Shown: positions 49,901-61,900 of the stretch, in pieces
Layout of the letters: each line of letters starts with the position of its first letter
How positions within the stretch are numbered: the first letter of the stretch is position 1
Source of the DNA: Tigriopus japonicus
Lineage: Eukaryota > Arthropoda > Copepoda > Harpacticoida > Harpacticidae
Assembly (NCBI GenBank): GCA_010645155.1
Contig: CM021315.1
Coordinates: 7,981,126 to 8,045,125, forward strand
DNA: 64,000 bases
Direction of reading: 5' to 3'
Notes under the pieces: model-generated
Databases searched by the model: none
What the model was told of the DNA's origin: nothing
The model's input: the letters and a program-made list of their open reading frames with translations, nothing else
Program-made: the position numbers and the translations under genes

Positions 49901-52900
49901 TGGGGAAAAGAGATGAAGGAATTAATCAATTAGCTACGAGAACGTTCTAAGGCTCAGATTCTATTTTGTTGTTAATACCTTTCCAAGTTAACACTATATG
50001 TAGAATCTCTAGAGTACGATCTTTTCAGTTATTTTGTATTTTGGTTGGGTTACGTTGTAATGACTTCGGTGCTCCCAAGGGAGCCTCGTTTTTCCAAGGT
50101 ATTTATCTTAATGGACTAGGACGACGAGTTCAATCAAGGGTTCATAGGGAAATACACTCAGGTTTATTAAAATTAGTAAAATAGTAAATACCGATCGATT
50201 GAGATGAATGCCGAAAGGAAACCTCTTTCAATCACTCTTTTACATAATTAGAATCCTTTCAATGGCATTTTCATAAATTTTTACCCGCTGATGCAACCTC
50301 TATTTCCACAATTAATTAAGAGTATTTTTTTGCCGAAAGATCATACAAACTCATATTTTAATGTCAATTTCTACTTTCCGAAGTTGCTGTCATGTGTCCT
50401 CAATTTCGACAAAAGACGTTGAAATCAATCTCACCTGAAATAGACAATTTTAGGGGAACCAGTACCAACAAAGTTCCATCGTCCAAGAATCCCCCACTCG
50501 CTGAGGGTTGTTTTCTTAAGGTCAATGAGAAAATAGAAAGTCTAGTTTTAGAGTTTTAACATACAATTTCCGTGGCAACAGGTTCTCCAGAATCTGTATT
50601 AAAGATCTTGCTAAACGGACAAGGTCCCCGAGGCTCCAAGTCTGCATCACTTAAAGACAACTTAGCACCCATTTTAATGTTGAAGTCGTGGTCTAAAAAT
50701 GCATCATAGTATATTGTTGTCAGATGAACAAAACAGTACTTAAATGATTTATAAGGAAACAAAGCCAACCTTTTCTAGAATTGTTGCTACATTGAAAACG
50801 TAGAATAAACGTACGTTTACATCCCTTTTAGGAACTAATAACTACCATCTACATTGGTATGCTTGGTCTGGTCTTCTCATCCTTCCTCATTTACGTTGTC
50901 GAGAAAGACGTGAATCCAAAATTCAATAGCTTCGCCGATTCTCTTTGGTGGGGAGTGGTAAGTTCCATTCTACAGTATGATTTACACATCAACGATAATA
51001 GAGCTGAATGTAAAAAAGAATCTCAACGTTTGTCAAGAATTAATAGACGATTAGTTTTTAGAGAGTGAAATACTAAAGAAAGATAAAGTTACCTGACAGT
51101 GACATGCTGTGATGTTTTCTTTCTTTCAGATCACACTTTGTACCGTTGGCTACGGAGATGCTGTTCCCGAGACTTGGAAAGGGAAAATGATCGCGTCTTG
51201 TTGTGCCCTCTTGGGAATCTCATTCTTTGCTCTTCCAGCTGTAAGTTTGCACGTCTTTCCTTCCATTCTTAAAAGGTGCCTTTTTGGGATTGTAGATTAA
51301 ATAATTCCATAATAGGTGCTTGAATACATATCGGATTGTTTTACACTTCCATTGTGGCAAGGTTAGGTGGAAGAGTAAACCATTTTCGGTATCAGTGTCT
51401 CAGATGGACAACGTAACAAGAAAATAAGAGGAAAGTTGAGTCAGTTAACCTTGAAGCCTTTTGAGTCTAAAGAGGATACGATGGACGAGGAGATATAACT
51501 AATTGACAGATGAATAAGACATTGAAGAAAACCACTACAAAGGAGTGAGAAGTAAGAAGTTGCCAAGTCTGTGAGAAGACAAGGTGAAACGTTGGCAGTC
51601 AATCAAAGAAAGGCTCAAGGTCGTCAATGAACTCATGGTTGTAATTTGAACTGGGGATGGTTTATAACGTAGAATCAGCTAGGTTTATACCTTCAAAGTT
51701 ACAAGATCTATCAAATATATTGAATCACAGAAACGAGAAAAACGAGTAGGTCCCTAGGATTAAGGGACTTTCGTTTCATCCGAACCGTGGGATTGGTTTT
51801 TGTGTCAAGACAAGAAAACAATTATCAAATTCCCCTCTTCTTCCTCCGCACGGACCAGCTAGAGGGAGTGAAAAACTTTTTCCCTCGTTTGACCTCACGA
51901 TTTTGTTTTTCCTTTGCGAACTTTCCTAGCCTAAAAACCGCCCGACATTGGGAACTCTCAGCCACAAAAAGTCAACTTGTGCCTAATTAACAGCCAAGTT
52001 TCGATATGATTTGAACAGGGTATCTCACCACTTGTACTCTTCTTGATCTTTCGTCACTTTCCAGGGTATTCTTGGTTCCGGCTTTGCCCTAAAGGTCCAA
52101 CAACAACAACGCCAAAAGCACATGATTCGCAGACGCGTGCCAGCGGCCACCCTGATTCAATGTCTTTGGCGATGTTACGCAGCTGACGAGAACTCGTGTT
52201 CAGAGGCCACGTGGAAGATTCACATGGTCGCCCAACGATCCCCTCCGCCGTAAGTGCTTCTTTTTCGGAGAAATTCTAGTTCCTTTAAGATTTCGATGAG
52301 GTAATTGCCGGATTCGAAGGGACTAACTGCAGCGGATTAATAGTTAGAGGAGTTTGGCAAGTGATGATTACTGTTTTTTGATCGCCGTCTCTTCTTGCAT
52401 TTTTTCAATAGGGAAAAAGGAAAGAATAGGTAATATCGAGCATACATGCATACATACATTACCATCTGATTTGCTCTTGCACTGACGATAAGACACTAGA
52501 GCAAGATTTCCTCTTTATCCTTCCAAGCTTGGCTTCTTTTTCTTATTCCACTTCTTTCACTTACGCTTTTTAACCTTTGTAAAAAGAACAAACCAATTAC
52601 CCTTCTTTCTCTTCCTCTTCCTTTACTCTCTTTTCCTGTTTTCTGCTTTGAGGTTATTTGCCTCCCAAAGCTGGTATCCGATTCACCATTGAATACCTTC
52701 ATGCAAAGAATACTCTGCAAGCATGATTCAATTCCGAATAAAAATCGGAAAACTCAACGAAAGAAAATGTTGAGTCAATCATCTTCTAATGACTATTTCT
52801 TTCACCACTTCTTCCCAAGGCGGGGCACTTTGGAGACAAGTGATTCATTGAGCACTTCTTCCGATTGTGAACTCAAGTAAAGACGAAGGTTTTTTCCCCA

Positions 52901-55900
52901 CGTAGCATAAAACGGATTTATTTAATGCGAATTCGCACATTACCCTTGATGCCACTTTTTATTTAACTCATGGCTAGATTTCAAAGCACTCTCATTAGGC
53001 ACCGATCTCTTTCGAGAGACCAAAGACCTCCACCGAAATTCAAGAAATTGCTCCCTTTGAGATTTAGTAACTCTCGTGAAAACTGAACTAAGTGTTGAAT
53101 TTGGGCCGTTCAATGGTAGCTTGTGTCAGCATTAACCTTTCTTTTAGTTTCTCAATGTCGACCTTGTTTTTACTTCGTAAGCGTCTTCGTCTAAAGCCTT
53201 TGTTTCCTAAACTCTTCATGCTCTGAGATGTAAAAGGGCACGCATACTTAAATGAATGGAACAACTTCAATCTATCCGAACACAATTTCAGGCGAAATAT
53301 AAAATGCGTTCTTAAAATGATGTACGCTCAATTTTCTCCATTATGCTCAGTACATATTTAATGGAGAGTGGGTTTCTCTGACTTGAGGGATTGAGCATCC
53401 CTAGAACAAGCCTCTCTAAAAGGTCACGGAAGGTCTAATGTTGTTTGCCTTACCCAACAATATCTGATATGGCAATTACGTTAAAACTCTCTTCATCCAA
53501 CTAATATCTAATGGTTTCCTTCCGTACAGTTTTCCTCATTTAATAATGAGGAATATTTTTTTATTTATTTAACAATTAATAAATTAAAAAAAATAATCTT
53601 AAGACCCTACCTTGTAAACCTCCAATTCTCCCAAATGAATCACATTTTTCCGCTTTTCGCTTCCTGAAAGACCCCTACAGAAACTTTCTCCGAGCATGAA
53701 CAGTTGGATTGATTTGTTGAATAAACTGATCATGTGTTGTTCCACTTTGTTGTTTGCTGTTGTGGACCCTAAACGCCAAATTTCTTCCCAGTTGAAGCGT
53801 GTCCGTGTCTTGATTTGACACTACGAAGTACTGTACCGTTCTCTGCCACTGTCTTTTCTTCCTCCTCTCCCTCATTTGTACAGGAAACTTTCGTTTGACG
53901 ATTTTCGACGCAAGAGCATTCAGATAAGAGATAGGATAATCCTCAGCAATGCCAACGCAACTTCCACCACCTTTGGACAATCCCATGGCTCTTCAGGCTC
54001 GGCTGTAGATCTGATTGCTACAAACAACGCCTCTTACTCTATTTCACCCTCGTCCTCGTAAGTTCAGGATGGTGGTTGTAGTCCTTTTTGAAGGGGATTT
54101 CTAATCCCTTCAACAGGTCGGCTCCACATGGTTTGGATTGGGTTCATGTGGAGTGGGCCTGATTAATTAAGGACTTGCATTGTGAATAAAGGAGCACTTC
54201 TCATTCCTTGTAGGTCAGACTTTGACCATTTGAGCATGTCTTTTGAAAGATGGTCTTTCTCGCTTTTGCTTCTAAAGAGATAGTTGGGCGCGATGATGGC
54301 TTTGATCCTGCATGCTTTCTTCTCCCGTGAATGAAAAGTTAGATTCAAGATCATTTTCAAGATGCTAGAAATGGGGACAACCAACTTTGAATATATCAAT
54401 GAATCTCTCTTCTTCTTGGTTGCGTGTCATTCACATAAATTTGTGTTGTTAAATTGACAAAGAGTTTCTTGCATATCATCAGGATTTAGATATGTCGGGA
54501 ATGAGAAACAAATGGGAAAACTTCGCATTCATTTTTCAAGCAGACCCATTGATTACGTGTAATAGTGAGGGAAGTGGAAATTCAAGACTACCAAACCAAA
54601 ACCATCCTCATAGTTACCATGTCTGTTGATAAGAAGCGGGCCTATACTAAAGAATAAATGGAACACCACAATTTTATGAATATCAAAGACCCTCTAGCTT
54701 CAAGAATTTAGCGTTTCAAGGCGTCCTTTTGGTATCGTTTTTCTATTTTCAAGTAGCTCCTAGTAATTAAAAACCTGTTAGAAAAGGATATCACGTTAAT
54801 CCCTAACACGAAAAACAGTAAAATATATTCTCCAAACAATTTTACTAGGGATTTAGTAATAGCTGATAATGTTAGGTTTGCAATCATCGCTCGCCTTCAT
54901 AACATTAGTTCGTAGAGAACTGTTTTGTTTGAAACTAGTTAACTCCTATTTATAAAAATTTCATTACAAAAATGAACATAAAGAACGTTTTCGTATTTGA
55001 AACATGCTTTCCACGCATTTGTTTCATTTCCAGACTATTTATTGTATTTGAGCTAACCCCAAAACAAAATGAAGGGTCCAATATGCTTCATCAAAAACTC
55101 AAAGCTTACTTTTTTGCCATGTTGTATGCCTTTGAAGACTTCCCTCATGTTCTAAAGCATCATCAAGAAATCTGCCAGAACAAAGGCTCTCTTAAAAGAA
55201 TTTTATCGCTCAATTCACGGCCAAAAAATGCAATCAGTTGCTCAAAGTACACATCACTCGGGTAAAGGAAATCAACGCAAAAATCCCTGTACGTTGTCCG
55301 AGTAAAAACAGAACTTCGTGGAATTCCAATGTACCATGTCCATTTTTTTCTGTTCCATCAACATCAATTTCAAGTGAGCTTGCAGGGTGTTGAAAGCACG
55401 AACAAACTAAATTTATATTTTTTACTTTTGATTACGCCAAACACAAGGATTAATCAAATGGAATTAAAGGGGCTTTGTGTTTGCCAAGAAAACGGCATGA
55501 CACTAAACCACCTGAAAGCAAATGATTGAGCTTCTTGTCTTCATGATCAATGAAGATCCAATCATTACATCATCAAGAACATCTTCCGTTGACTTGAAGG
55601 GAAATGATTCAATGTTAGTTAACTGAATTGAACTGAAAGATGTGAAATACAAGTGAATGGATTAAGAATTGGACTTTTTCTGGCCGAATTTAGGTCATAA
55701 TTGCTATTAGGATAATGCCATCTGCCGAAAGCTCAACTACTGACGTTCTTCCTTCTTTAGTTGTTTATTCAACCCTCTCCCAATACTAGGGGTGCAGATT
55801 TGCGCAAAATGAAACATGCCATTTAGGCCCAAAAATGGCAAAAAAACGCGTCCAAAATGGCAAAAATGGCATATAAAACAAGAAATGGCAAATAAAGTGG

Positions 55901-58900
55901 CAAGTAGACACGAAAATTTATCAAAATATTGCGAAACTAGCTACTAAATTCGGAAAATGAGTATTATAATCACCAACAATATTTATGCAAGTGTATGAAG
56001 ATTAAAGAGAGATTTTTTTACCATGTTCCTTAAACAAAAGTATTTGGGCTAAAATTTGTTTTTTCCTATTTTTCCCAACAAAAGAATTTTTTTTGCACTG
56101 ATTTGCCCAAAAACCGACAAATTTTGCATTTATTTAATTGCCCAAAAATCGGCAAATTTTGTATTTATTTGTTCAAAAATTGCAAATAAAATAAAAAATG
56201 GCAATTAAACTTTAAAAGCTAGCAAATAGCAAACAAGCATGTTTTAGGCATAAAGTCTTCTTTGCCTGAAATCTGCTCCCCTACCCATTACACTTTCCCC
56301 AAGTCCCATCAATTCATTCGATTCATTTTGACACGCATTTGGCGCCAACTATTAAGTAATATATTTGATGAGATACTGCATTTCCATATGGAAAGACTGA
56401 AATTGCAACCTTGGAAGCCCGGTTCATAACTTGGTGACGTTTTCAGACTTTTGTTGTGTTCCGGAGAGGTATTGAGAAATATCATGCAGATTCGATCCAT
56501 TGACCTCATCTCGACCGTGGCGACTGCACCCACTAGAGTTCCTGTACTTCGAGCACTCTACGCATAGACTTTTAGCCTTTTTTGTTTCCCTTTTTCATCA
56601 GGTTGAACACTGAGGATCCCAATGACCCCTCAGGTTCAGAGTCATTAAATCCCAATGACAGGCGATTTAGTCTCACTAGTTTGTTCAGACGAAACAGGTA
56701 ACAGAGAAAAAAATGAACTCACGACAAAACCAATATTGCTCCCATTTTTCGGGTCCGTAGTGTTTTTCCCTCGTAATCTCTTTGTACTTAAACAACCAAA
56801 GTTCCACAGTCACACTGAACAAAAACACATTCCGAACTACAGACGTACGACATACAGTACTAGTAGCGTCTTACAGCTTTACATAAACAGGACACCCAAT
56901 CTAAAAAGCGACATATTTTCTTTCTCCCAACTTCTCGTGTCGTTCTGAAAGAAAAAAGTCGTTTGAGAGCCGGTTGTCGGAGGACAGGTGTTTGAATTCG
57001 AATGATATATATTTAATCACGTGGTCAAGATCCAGATCTCTATCACTTCTTGGGTGACTCTTTTCACCTAGAGGATTTTTGAAAGAGATCTTGGAGTCAT
57101 TTTTGATCTTTAGAACCCACCTCCCACTCGCATCTGACATTTTATCCGCTTAGATGTGAATCAACCCATCTCAGTAGCTTAGTAGTGTGAAGAATTTGAC
57201 GGAATGAATGTAAATACACTTACACTTTGAAACGAAATCCGATTAATCTTACCACTAAACTTGTCAAAATGTCACGTTTTACCCAACCATGCATGTTGAA
57301 TCTCCAACCTTGTTTGGAAAACACAAGATCCTAATGGAGATTTCCCTGATATACCATATCTCAAATTGTGCCATCATTCTTGAATCATATTAGTACCGTA
57401 GTCTATTGTAAGTTTGTTCTTTAAAACAGTGCCGATACACAAACACCCACACGCTTATCAAAATGTAGTTGTTCTAATTTATGCCAAGATATGTAGAGTA
57501 CGTACAATTGTATTCCAGGGTCAATTGGGTGTGTTGTCGCTTAGTTTCACGTTGTGAATTTGTGAGTGATCGCCAGTAAAATACGCTATAGTGCATAAAG
57601 TAGGAATGGCATATTGATTGGATTCAAGTACATGCATTTTAAATACCAAGTACCAAAGTTTGTCACGTGTCATGGTGGGGCGAATTGATGAGGTTCCCAC
57701 AAGTGTTCATCTTTGGTCACATTAATTGTAAAAAACGATGGTTCGTTAAGCGATTATTATAGACTCCTTTAAGTGCAACCATTAGAGCAGAAAATTTGTG
57801 CTACTTTTCAGGCATTGCGACACAAAAGTTTTGAACTTCTGAGTCCAATGGGCTCTCACAAATTTGAGAACATGTCAAACGCAGAACAGGTGTCAGGATG
57901 CAATTTTTGAGATTGCACTCATATTTTTGCCCAAGTTCATTTGTAAATTTTGAAGATTAACTTTAATATTTTTCTCTCATTCAGCAATTTGAGTTTATTT
58001 TGAAGGAGGTCAAAATTGAACTAAAAATGTTCCATGATTTGAATACTGTTGAATCATTCATTTTGAATATTAAGTTGGCATGATTCTACTATTACATTCC
58101 TTAAGCATTAAGACCATCAAAAAATAAATGCTCTTTCGTTGTAAGACTTTGAATCTTACTGAAATAATTGTATTCCAACTCAATATTCGTTCAACGATCC
58201 ATGACGCAGGGACCCCAAGTCCAAATGCATGAAAATTAAATTTTGGGATTCTCATCTTTCTCTCCGCCATCATTTTTACCCACCATACACTGGTTTTGAT
58301 CACAAAATCCAGGAGGTCAATTATCGGAGTGAATTAATGATTCATGTTGTTCCAGCTTCAAGAACAATACGAGTTTCGTAACCCGTTTCAACACGTTGCG
58401 AAGAGGGCGTTCCACGATCCATTCTCCCGCCAGCCACGCCTCCAGAGACAAACTCCAGCCCACCAATGCCTCTGCCGACAACCTCAGCCATAATGGAGAT
58501 GCCAGTGAGACTCCTGGAGAGTCCAAGTTTGGTCGGAACAAGAGTAGCGATGGTGAGCATGTTAATTAAGGGTGTCCGATGTTCCTGTTTCTTTTGGTTG
58601 CTTTGCTTCGTTCTTTTTTTGAGACGGAACTTTGTTACTCAGTTCTGACATGTCCACTACTCTCTACCGAAGAAACAACATTCATTCATTCATTCTTTCA
58701 TTCATCATCACATTCTCTACTTGCGATCTTTCAGCCAGACTAACAATTCCTCTGTACTGTACTAAACAAAAAACAACCAACTACTCTTGAACATTCCATC
58801 ACTATGTGACCGTTGTGCCAATTGGCTGCTTTGGTGTCTGCTGACATAACCTGTTTCAATCATATTAACTTTCCCACTGAGACTTGCAATTTCAATCATA

Positions 58901-61900
58901 CTTTACTAACAAGACCAGCCGAACGGCTCCATTGCGAACAGAAAAATGAGACTCAGTGGGACAGTTTGTGGTAACTTACAAGGCTTCAATCAATGAGAAG
59001 CAATCGTTTGGCGAGGACGAGGCTGTGGTAGGCATGTGCATTGTTTCTCATGAGGTCTCTTGTTGTGTTGTCCAGCGTCCCGCCTTCCATCTCGGACCAA
59101 TTCGTTGATTCCGTCGTCGAGGGCGGCTTCGAGACGAGAGAGTCGCTCTCATTCCCGAACAACCTCTCCGATCAATTTGACCGGGAGTAACAGCGGTGGC
59201 GCAGACGACGCCACCCTCCCACTAGTGCTCTGCAGCCTACTTCAAAGGGAGTTCTCGGGTTCCAAATCGCCGGGCAGACGTAAGAATCGAAAAGGCGAAC
59301 AGGAGGAGGAAGATGAGGAGGGTTAGTGTCCAACACCAGCAATCAATCAATCAACCATTCATTCAATCATCCAATCAAGCCATGGGCCCTCTCAAGTCAC
59401 TTCCACTACTCCCTGACACCTTTTAAACTTGTGTTCTCTAGCAAAGCACTGACGCACTTTTTACACCGATGCTGCTATGGCTGCTTTTTGTATTTCTTCT
59501 CTTCTTTAACTTCTATTTTTCAAATTTTACTACAATTTCACTTAGACACACTTGACTTCTCATCTGTCATCAGGGAAAACCTTTGCGTTTTGCAAGTTTT
59601 TATGGTCTTGTTTCATACATAGTCAAGATTGAGAGATTCGGCGAACCGGATAAGTTACTCATACGTGGCATCTTGTGGTTCCCGAATAAACCATATAAAT
59701 GATATGAGAGCCAAAATATTTTTACATTTCATCGAAAGGGCAAAATTCCGAATTTGTTAAAAGAAAAGGAATTTTATCTAGCAAATTTTTGATTAACTAA
59801 GTTTTAAACGAACTTTGTGTGGAATAATATTTAAAAAACGTGGTTAAATGGGACTTGCAAAATCAAGGAAATCAAATTTGACGTGTCAACTTATGAGCAA
59901 GGTCCTTTGCAAATCCGCAAGGTCTTCTTTGCAGATCCGCCGTAAATTGATATTAAAATTCTTGAACTTGGGGTTGAAAGAATGGCATAGTAGGATCTTA
60001 TGTTCATATAAATGATTTGCATCCAGAGACGAAACCTTTGAACATCTTCGTGACAGACTGCACCAACATTTATTCGTGTTCCTATTCAGACTCACTCCGG
60101 AAAGCACCCAGCCATCCACCACAAAAGACAATTCCCGGATCTATTCGTGTATTTCTTGCTCTCTGTCTATCCTCTCACATGATTTTTAAGTTCCTTCCAG
60201 GATTTTTGAGTGTGCTAAGAAATCTGTCTTTTATCCCCTTCAATTGCTGTGTAAGGAATCTCTCTTGGCGGACCCCAAGTTCTGATGTTCGTTATTGTTT
60301 TGCTTTCAGATGAAGAGGAACAACTTGCTCCCATCACCCTGACCAGACAACACAAAGGCGCCATCAGAGCCATTAGAAAGGTAAAATAGACACTCTTGAG
60401 ATGTGCAATCCAGAGGCTCTACACTTCTAGTTTCAATAGATTCTTTTCATGGTGGCCAAGCGGAAATTCAAACAAGCCTTTAGGCCTTATGACGTGAAGG
60501 ACGTTTTGGAGCAATACTCCGCTGGTCACGCTGACTTGTTGTGTAAAGTGAAATTCTTGCAGAACAGGTTGATACCTTTCGATTTTTGTACCTGTAGTTT
60601 GTATTGTGGGTGGGAGATTCTCGTTTTTGTGACACTAACGTCAGTACTAATCCCTAAAGGATTGAGCCGCCCATCGGTCCATGAATGCAAAACAATCAAG
60701 AGGATTATTTACATTCTTTACTTGCACTCATTATAGATGCTGATGATGAGGGCGCGGAAACGATTCAAGAATTCTTTAAAGCCCTATGATGTTAAAGATG
60801 TGATTGAACAATATTCAGCGGGTCACTCTGATCTCATTCTGAAAGTTCGCCAAATGCAAATGAGGTTTGAAACTGAACAGCCCAACAAAACCCTTCTTCA
60901 CGCACTTGATTGTTACTCTGAGGCTATCTGAATGTATAATTGGTTGCAAGACAAGCTGAACTAGATTCTCACCTTGGCACTTAATGCAGAGAATTACCTT
61001 CTCGACCATATAATCAAACTGAGCTTTGACTCATGTTGGCTAAATCATGTAAACACATGGCATTGTGCAGAGTTCCCGAATGGCTCGGAACTGATTCCTC
61101 CACATTGCCCGAACAATTGTTCTGGACATGAGGTTATGGGATAAGCGCTCGCCCGAATGACGTCCTACCAACACCAATGTCCCCTATTACTATAGGCCGT
61201 CTAAAAGGCCTTCACTAACCCTTTTACCCATACAGAATAAAAAAGTCCGTTCTCTTCTTTCCATTCCCTCACCAGTTGAAGTACATGGCAGCACGTCGAC
61301 GATTTAAAGAAGCACTTAAACCCTATGATGTCAAAGATGTGATAGAGTCCTATTCGGCTGGCCATGCTGACCTAGTCAGTAAAGTCAGGGGACTCCAACA
61401 AAGGTGACAATGCTCAGTCAATGATCAATGGCTGCTTTTAATATACCCGCTCGTTTCTTTTGACCTTGGTTCTTGAAATACTTCATTTCAATTTCGCGCT
61501 TCTCCCCTTGTTGCGGCATGAATTCAAAAAGACTGAATTCTACCAACTCTCGATCCCGACTCTTTTCCAGTTTAAATTTTGAAGAAACAGAGTACGACGT
61601 GCTTGAACTATCTTTCTTTCACCTTTTATCCATCTGACTGCCTATGCTCTCCATATTGTTTGTTTGTTAATGTGTTTGTTTTTGTAGATTGGAAAGGATT
61701 TAAGATATTTATTGATGAATCTCACCAGAATATCTTGAACAATTCACTGTCACCTTGTCTTTTCTACATGGTACATGTTATGGTTGTTTGAGTATGCGAT
61801 GTTGGACTCACAACTGATGTTTTTTTCTCTTAAGTTCTTCTTACTTTGATCACTTGTGTTTTTAAATTACTCCTTGCTGTTATATATTTTCATTTCCAGT

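Larger units (their letters stand above)
47287..53883 (+). other. KCNQ: KCNQ introns from S1 to the helix A-B linker
   Basis: The introns are 47287-48314, 48456-48642, 48726-49626, 49800-50831, 50958-51129, 51241-52064 and 52250-53883. Apart from the RT fragment (49018-49378) and the possible cassette exon (52709-52876), I see no genes or complete elements in them. Confidence 0.7.
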
